Assembly (NCBI RefSeq): GCF_026241095.1
Contig: NZ_JAPFGB010000006.1
Location: forward strand, 62,001 to 126,000
Source: Saccharopolyspora sp. NFXS83
GTDB lineage: Bacteria; Actinomycetota; Actinomycetes; Mycobacteriales; Pseudonocardiaceae
Direction of reading: 5' to 3'
DNA: 64,000 bases
The translations under genes and the position numbers were made by a program. The notes under the pieces were generated by a model. That model searched no databases, was not told where the DNA came from, and saw only the letters and a list, made by a program, of their open reading frames with translations. Positions 61,601-64,000 of this stretch are shown here, piece by piece; the stretch's first letter is position 1; each line of letters begins with the position of its first letter.

Positions 61601-62534
61601 GGACCTCGCCGCGCGCGTCCACGTCGATCTTCTGGGTCAGGTCGCCGCGCGCCACCGCCGTGGCCACCTGGGAGATGTTGCGCACCTGCGCGGTGAGGTT
61701 GTCGGCCATGAGGTTCACCGAGTCCGTCAGGCCGCGCCAGGTGCCCGCCACGCCCGGCACCTGCGCCTGCCCGCCGAGCCTGCCCTCGCTGCCGACCTCG
61801 CGGGACACCCTGGTCACCTCGTCGGCGAACTCCGAGAGCTGGTCCAGCATCGAGTTGAAGGTGTCCTTGAGCTCCACCAGCTCCCCGGAGACCTCCACGG
61901 TGATGCGCCTGCTCAGGTCGCCGCGAGCCACGGCCTTCGCGGCCTGGGAGATGTCGCGGACCTGGCCGGTGAGGTTCGCGGCCATCTGGTTCACCGCGTC
62001 GGCCAGCTCCCACCAGGTGCCCACCAGGCCGGGCACCTGCGCCTGCCCGCCCAGCCTGCCCTCGGTGCCGATCTCCCCGGCGACCCGGCTGACCTCGGAG
62101 GCGAACAGCGACAGCTGGTCGAGCAGGTCGTTGACCGTCGAGGCCACGTCGCCGAAGCCACCGGGCAGCCGGTCGTCGGCGCGGCGCGGCATCCGCTGCG
62201 TCAAGTCGCCCGCCGCGACCGCTCCCAGCACCCGGCTGAGCTCGCCCGCGGGGCGCAGCAGCGCCTCCAGGAGCTCGGTGACGGCCTGTTCGCCCCCTTG
62301 CCAGCCCCCAGCGCCGCCGAAGCTCACCGGCGGCTGCGGCCACTCCCCGCGCACGGCCGCCGCGGTGACCCGCCGCAGCTCGGTGATCAGGTGCTGCTCG
62401 CGGTCGGCGAGTTCGTTGAACACCGCCGCCAGTTCCGCGTCGGGACCCGCCACCGCGAGCCTGCGGCGGAAGTTGCCGTCCCGCAGGTCCCGTAATCCGG
62501 CGAGCAGCCGGTCGCGCCCAGGATCAGCGGTCAC
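58626..62534 (-). CDS. Multi-HAMP, GAF hybrid histidine kinase
   Basis: A soluble 1302-residue kinase. Residues ~95-600 hold a chain of six HAMP-like units in a repeat exactly 92 residues long (GTEG/GSEG markers at 156, 248, 340, 432 and 524; each followed by LGGQA). GAF domain ~630-770, coiled coil ~775-850, HisKA with His860 in [14 protein letters not shown], ATPase ~960-1090, and a C-terminal receiver with VVDDDPRS and [12 protein letters not shown] near 1160-1280. It starts at GTG 62534, four bases past the stop of the NarL-type regulator gene. It is probably a cytoplasmic osmotic/redox-type stress sensor; the signal is unknown. Confidence 0.87.
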   Translation of the reverse strand: MTADPGRDRLLAGLRDLRDGNFRRRLAVAGPDAELAAVFNELADREQHLITELRRVTAAAVRGEWPQPPVSFGGAGGWQGGEQAVTELLEALLRPAGELSRVLGAVAAGDLTQRMPRRADDRLPGGFGDVASTVNDLLDQLSLFASEVSRVAGEIGTEGRLGGQAQVPGLVGTWWELADAVNQMAANLTGQVRDISQAAKAVARGDLSRRITVEVSGELVELKDTFNSMLDQLSEFADEVTRVSREVGSEGRLGGQAQVPGVAGTWRGLTDSVNLMADNLTAQVRNISQVATAVARGDLTQKIDVDARGEVLELKNTLNTMVDQLSAFADEVTRVSREVGTEGKLGGQARVSGVGGTWKDLTDNVNIMADNLTTQVRNISQVAAAVAGGDLSKKITVETKGEVAALAATINGMVETLGAFADQVTLVAREVGTEGILGGQARVPGVAGTWKDLTDNVNLMARNLTNQVRNIAQVTTAVAQGDLSKKIDVDAQGEILELKTTINTMVDQLSAFAGEVTRVSREVGTEGKLGGQAEVADISGTWRRLTESVNRLAGNLTTQVRAIAGVANAVTSGDLTRQITVEASGEVAELKDDINAMISNLAETTRTNEEQDWLKTHLTRLSGLMQGRGELRALAALIMTELVPLVSAQYGAFYLAQGDDDGPVLTRTAAYGLPRTDPPERFELGESLVGQAAADRSTILVRETPPRYLRISSGLGTTTPVGVVVVPVLFEDQVLAVLELASVHEFSALHLDLLQRLQETIGVEVNTIVSNSRTEDLLAESQHLARELRARSEQLEQQQNELQRSNSELAEKAEQLAARNRDIEIKNSEIEQARQQLEERASELSLASAYKSEFLANMSHELRTPLNSSLLLARLLADNVDGNLTDQQVDLARTIHAAGSDLLALINDVLDLSKVEAGHMTVLPEDVDPAELARHLESQYRPLAADKGLDFEAVVAESAPTTLFTDQSRVEQILRNLLSNAVKFTEHGSVRLRIERGDPSAAADPALRAQPELVEFSVQDTGIGVPAGKLNRIFEAFQQGDGTIVREFGGTGLGLSISRELAALLGGELTVRSEPGQGSTFTFHLPVRFPARDEQPDPGPEAVAEVESPPEPASGPPPISAEVKFDVAAEGIDPPMPDWESAIDTGPLIAPEDGSGSEHGTAGFPRFDGQKVLVVDDDPRSVYALTALLEQHGLRVVYVDNGIAGLAALQEHDDVSVVLMDVMMPELDGNSTIRTIRRIPRHRDLPIIAVTAKAMHGDRERSLASGATECVTKPVDADHLLRLLAGQLGVDAGPEPDPAAGQ

Positions 62535-62538
62535 CGCG

Positions 62539-63195
62539 TCAGTCCTTGCCCCGGGTGCCGCGGTCGAGCCGCAGTTCGGTCGCGAGCACCGCCGCCTCGC
62601 TGCGGTGGCGCATCGCGAGCTTCGCCAACATCTGCGAGACGTAGTTCTTGATCGTCTTCTCCGCGAGGTACATCCGCTGGGAGATCTCGCGGTTGGTCAG
62701 GCCCTCCCCGATGAGCTCCAGCACTTCCCGCTCCCGCGAGGTCAGCTCCCGCAGCGGGTCCGCGCGTTCCTGCTCCCGGCGCAGCCAGGACAGCATCGCC
62801 TCGGTCTTCTTCGGGCTCAGCAACGACCGGCCGGATCCGACGGTCCGCAGCGCGCTGAGCAGCTCCTCGCTGACCACGCCCTTGAGCACGAAACCCGCCG
62901 CACCGGCCAGGATCGCGTCCAGCAGCGCCTCGTGATCGTCGAACGAGGTGAGCATCAGGCACCGCAGTTCCGGGTGCTGCGAGCGCAGTTCCCGGCACAG
63001 CTCGACGCCGTTGCCGTCGGGCAGCCGTACGTCGAGCACGGCCACGTCCGGCCGGTGCTGCGGCACCAGCGCCAGCGCCTCGGCCGCCGATGCCGCCTCA
63101 CCGATCAGTTCTAGTTCCGAATCGGATTTCACCAGGGCCGCCACGCCCCGCCGGATCACCTCGTGGTCGTCGACCACGAACACACGTATCGCCAT
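62539..63195 (-). CDS. NarL/LuxR-family response regulator, DevR-like paralogue
   Basis: A 218-residue regulator: FVVDDHEVIRRGVAALV, phospho-Asp in [16 protein letters not shown], and Lys in GFVLKGV. LuxR HTH is TNREISQRMYLAEKTIKNYV followed by SQMLAKLAMRHR. It is strongly similar to the DevR-like gene at 8147 but lacks the N-terminal extension. ATG 63195. It is co-transcribed with the multi-HAMP kinase. Confidence 0.87.
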   Translation of the reverse strand: MAIRVFVVDDHEVIRRGVAALVKSDSELELIGEAASAAEALALVPQHRPDVAVLDVRLPDGNGVELCRELRSQHPELRCLMLTSFDDHEALLDAILAGAAGFVLKGVVSEELLSALRTVGSGRSLLSPKKTEAMLSWLRREQERADPLRELTSREREVLELIGEGLTNREISQRMYLAEKTIKNYVSQMLAKLAMRHRSEAAVLATELRLDRGTRGKD

Positions 63196-63266
63196 CTCGC
63201 TCGCCGGCTCCCCTCGTGGATCACTGCGGACACCAGGGCATTGACCAGCATAAACGCGAAGGGGCG

Positions 63267-63452
63267 TTACGCACCCGGCGCCGAGTGGCGACGATCTCGC
63301 AAGTGGAACCCGGACGCGGGCGCGGCGGCGGTGCCGCTCGTGCCTGGAGCGAGCCGACCCGCGTGCCAGGACAGCTGGCACTGCTCGCGGCAGAAGTCGT
63401 CGGACGGGCTAGAGGACGGGATCGGTTCGCGGCAACTCGCACAGAACATCAT
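63267..63452 (-). CDS. Small double-CxxC protein (61 aa)
   Basis: MMFCASCREPIPSS, then DFCREQCQLSWHAGRL: a CxxC plus CxxxC/His arrangement likely to bind zinc. GGAGG lies ten bases before ATG 63452. It sits upstream of the DevR-like regulator on the same strand, as the zinc-ribbon gene does near the other DevR. Function unknown. Confidence 0.5.
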   Translation of the reverse strand: MMFCASCREPIPSSSPSDDFCREQCQLSWHAGRLAPGTSGTAAAPASGFHLRDRRHSAPGA

Positions 63453-63662
63453 CGCTGCACCGCCTCCACGGAGAAGGTTCGTGCACGTCAGTGCACCCCC
63501 CACGTGTTCCGCTGAGGTTGCGGACAGGTCACGGAACGCATCGCCCCGGTTCCACGACCCCTTCGCGATGCCGGTCAGCCGGTGCGCTCGCGGTCCCGCG
63601 ACGGGAGCGCGCCCCGCATTCGGAATCGCTGCCGCGAGCGTGCCCGGCGACCTCTCACGAGG

Positions 63663-64000
63663 TCACCGCAGCGCGTAGACGCTTTCGACGAAGTGGGCCA
63701 GCTGGTCGTCGGTGATGTTCCTGGCGAGGTCGGCTTCGCTGATGATGCCCACGAGCCGATGCCGGTCGATCACCGGCACCCGCCGGATCTGGTGGGTCTC
63801 CATCATCGTGAGCACCTCGGTGGTCTCGGCATCGGCGGAGACCCAGTGCGGGGTGCCTGCCGCGAGCTCGCCCGCGGTCACCTGCGCCGGGTCCCGTCCC
63901 TCCGCGCAGCAGTGCAGCACGATGTCCCGATCGGTGAGCATGCCGCGCAACCGGTCGTCCCGGCCGCAGATGGGCAGCGACCCCACTCCCAGGTCCCGCA
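63663..64000 (-). CDS. CBS-pair domain protein, 5' end beyond right edge
   Basis: Partial. The visible protein reads RDLGVGSLPICGRDDRLRG, MLTDRDIVLHCCAEGRDPAQ and the second CBS unit VLTMMETHQIRRVPVIDRHR followed by LVGIISEADLARNI. CBS pairs bind adenine nucleotides. Such ~140-residue proteins are common stress-linked products in actinobacteria. The reading frame continues past base 64000. The stop is at 63663; the gap 63453-63662 shows nothing else. Confidence 0.8.
   Translation of the reverse strand, partial: RDLGVGSLPICGRDDRLRGMLTDRDIVLHCCAEGRDPAQVTAGELAAGTPHWVSADAETTEVLTMMETHQIRRVPVIDRHRLVGIISEADLARNITDDQLAHFVESVYALR

Noticed and set aside
60800-62120. 276-bp tandem DNA repeats as a non-coding satellite
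   Set aside because: They are in frame and encode the 92-residue HAMP units of the kinase.
58698-62495. A 1265-codon plus-strand open frame across the hybrid kinase gene
   Set aside because: It is the antisense shadow of a 3.9-kb GC-rich gene. The protein is Arg/Leu/His-rich with no domain, and the minus-strand frame encodes a clear kinase.
1-64000. CRISPR arrays, tRNA/rRNA genes, insertion sequences, prophage genes
   Set aside because: I looked for regular short direct repeats with spacers, transposase or integrase motifs and tRNA-like cloverleaf ends, and saw none.

Overview
The window is high-GC, densely packed actinobacterial DNA. Strong codon bias, many GTG starts, ATGA/TGATG stop-start overlaps, an IclR-controlled protocatechuate operon, DevR/DevS-like two-component genes and a bacterial GOLPH3-type gene all point to a mycelial actinomycete. 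A Pseudonocardiales member such as a Saccharopolyspora relative is my best guess, inferred from gene style only. There is no rRNA, tRNA, CRISPR array, phage or insertion sequence. The region reads as a chromosomal catabolic and regulatory region.

Layout. 1-163: start of a GH78-like rhamnosidase running off the left edge. 534-1994: drug-type MFS exporter. 2211-5335: a UbiX/UbiD (VdcBCD-type) non-oxidative hydroxyarylate decarboxylase operon with a divergent MarR regulator. 5801-8854: DevS-like heme/GAF kinase and DevR-like regulator, separated by a small zinc-ribbon gene on the other strand. 8895-11399: sulfone/thiophene-type flavin monooxygenase pair (DszC/SfnB-like and SfnG-like). 11937-14691: Nudix, MFS and LysR genes. 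14839-16026: GH43-like protein. 16443-24085: complete protocatechuate (beta-ketoadipate) operon pcaIJFHGBDC followed by an IclR regulator. 24210-25717: MarR plus luciferase-like monooxygenase. 25759-32501: DUF3616 protein, then a hexuronate/aldonate cluster (KDG kinase, mannonate dehydratase, polyol/idonate dehydrogenase, ACS-family transporter) with a divergent IclR. 32871-36063: small ORF, GNAT, APC permease and GOLPH3-like protein. 36535-42230: ABC exporter, MarR with class III extradiol dioxygenase, PHP protein and LysR. 42300-48452: tartrate/D-malate dehydrogenase, secreted GH5 endoglycoceramidase-like enzyme, TetR, SGNH esterase and SDR. 48502-58226: degenerate TerC-like protein, GntR regulator and an oxalate/formyl-CoA-type operon (TPP enzyme, formyl-CoA transferase, ADP-forming acyl-CoA synthetase, an unusual Nramp-fold transporter and a small membrane protein). 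58465-64000: a multi-HAMP hybrid kinase, a second DevR-like regulator, small zinc-finger protein and a CBS-domain protein cut by the right edge.

The unifying theme is catabolism of plant-derived aromatics, sugar acids, organic acids and sulfones. Each pathway module has its own regulator, and most have a visible palindromic operator next to it. Two intergenic sequence families are not explained by genes: five copies of a double palindrome (two GAACGGNCCGTTC units exactly 30 bp apart), and about five 140-160 bp dispersed repeats plus two roughly 40 bp deletion forms. The most unusual system is the GntR-linked oxalate-type operon. Its Nramp-fold transporter has lost the metal-binding motifs, its TPP enzyme is not a close match to classical oxalyl-CoA decarboxylase, and a shared ATAC-N-GTAT operator appears to tie the regulator, the operon and a 59-residue antisense-strand gene together.
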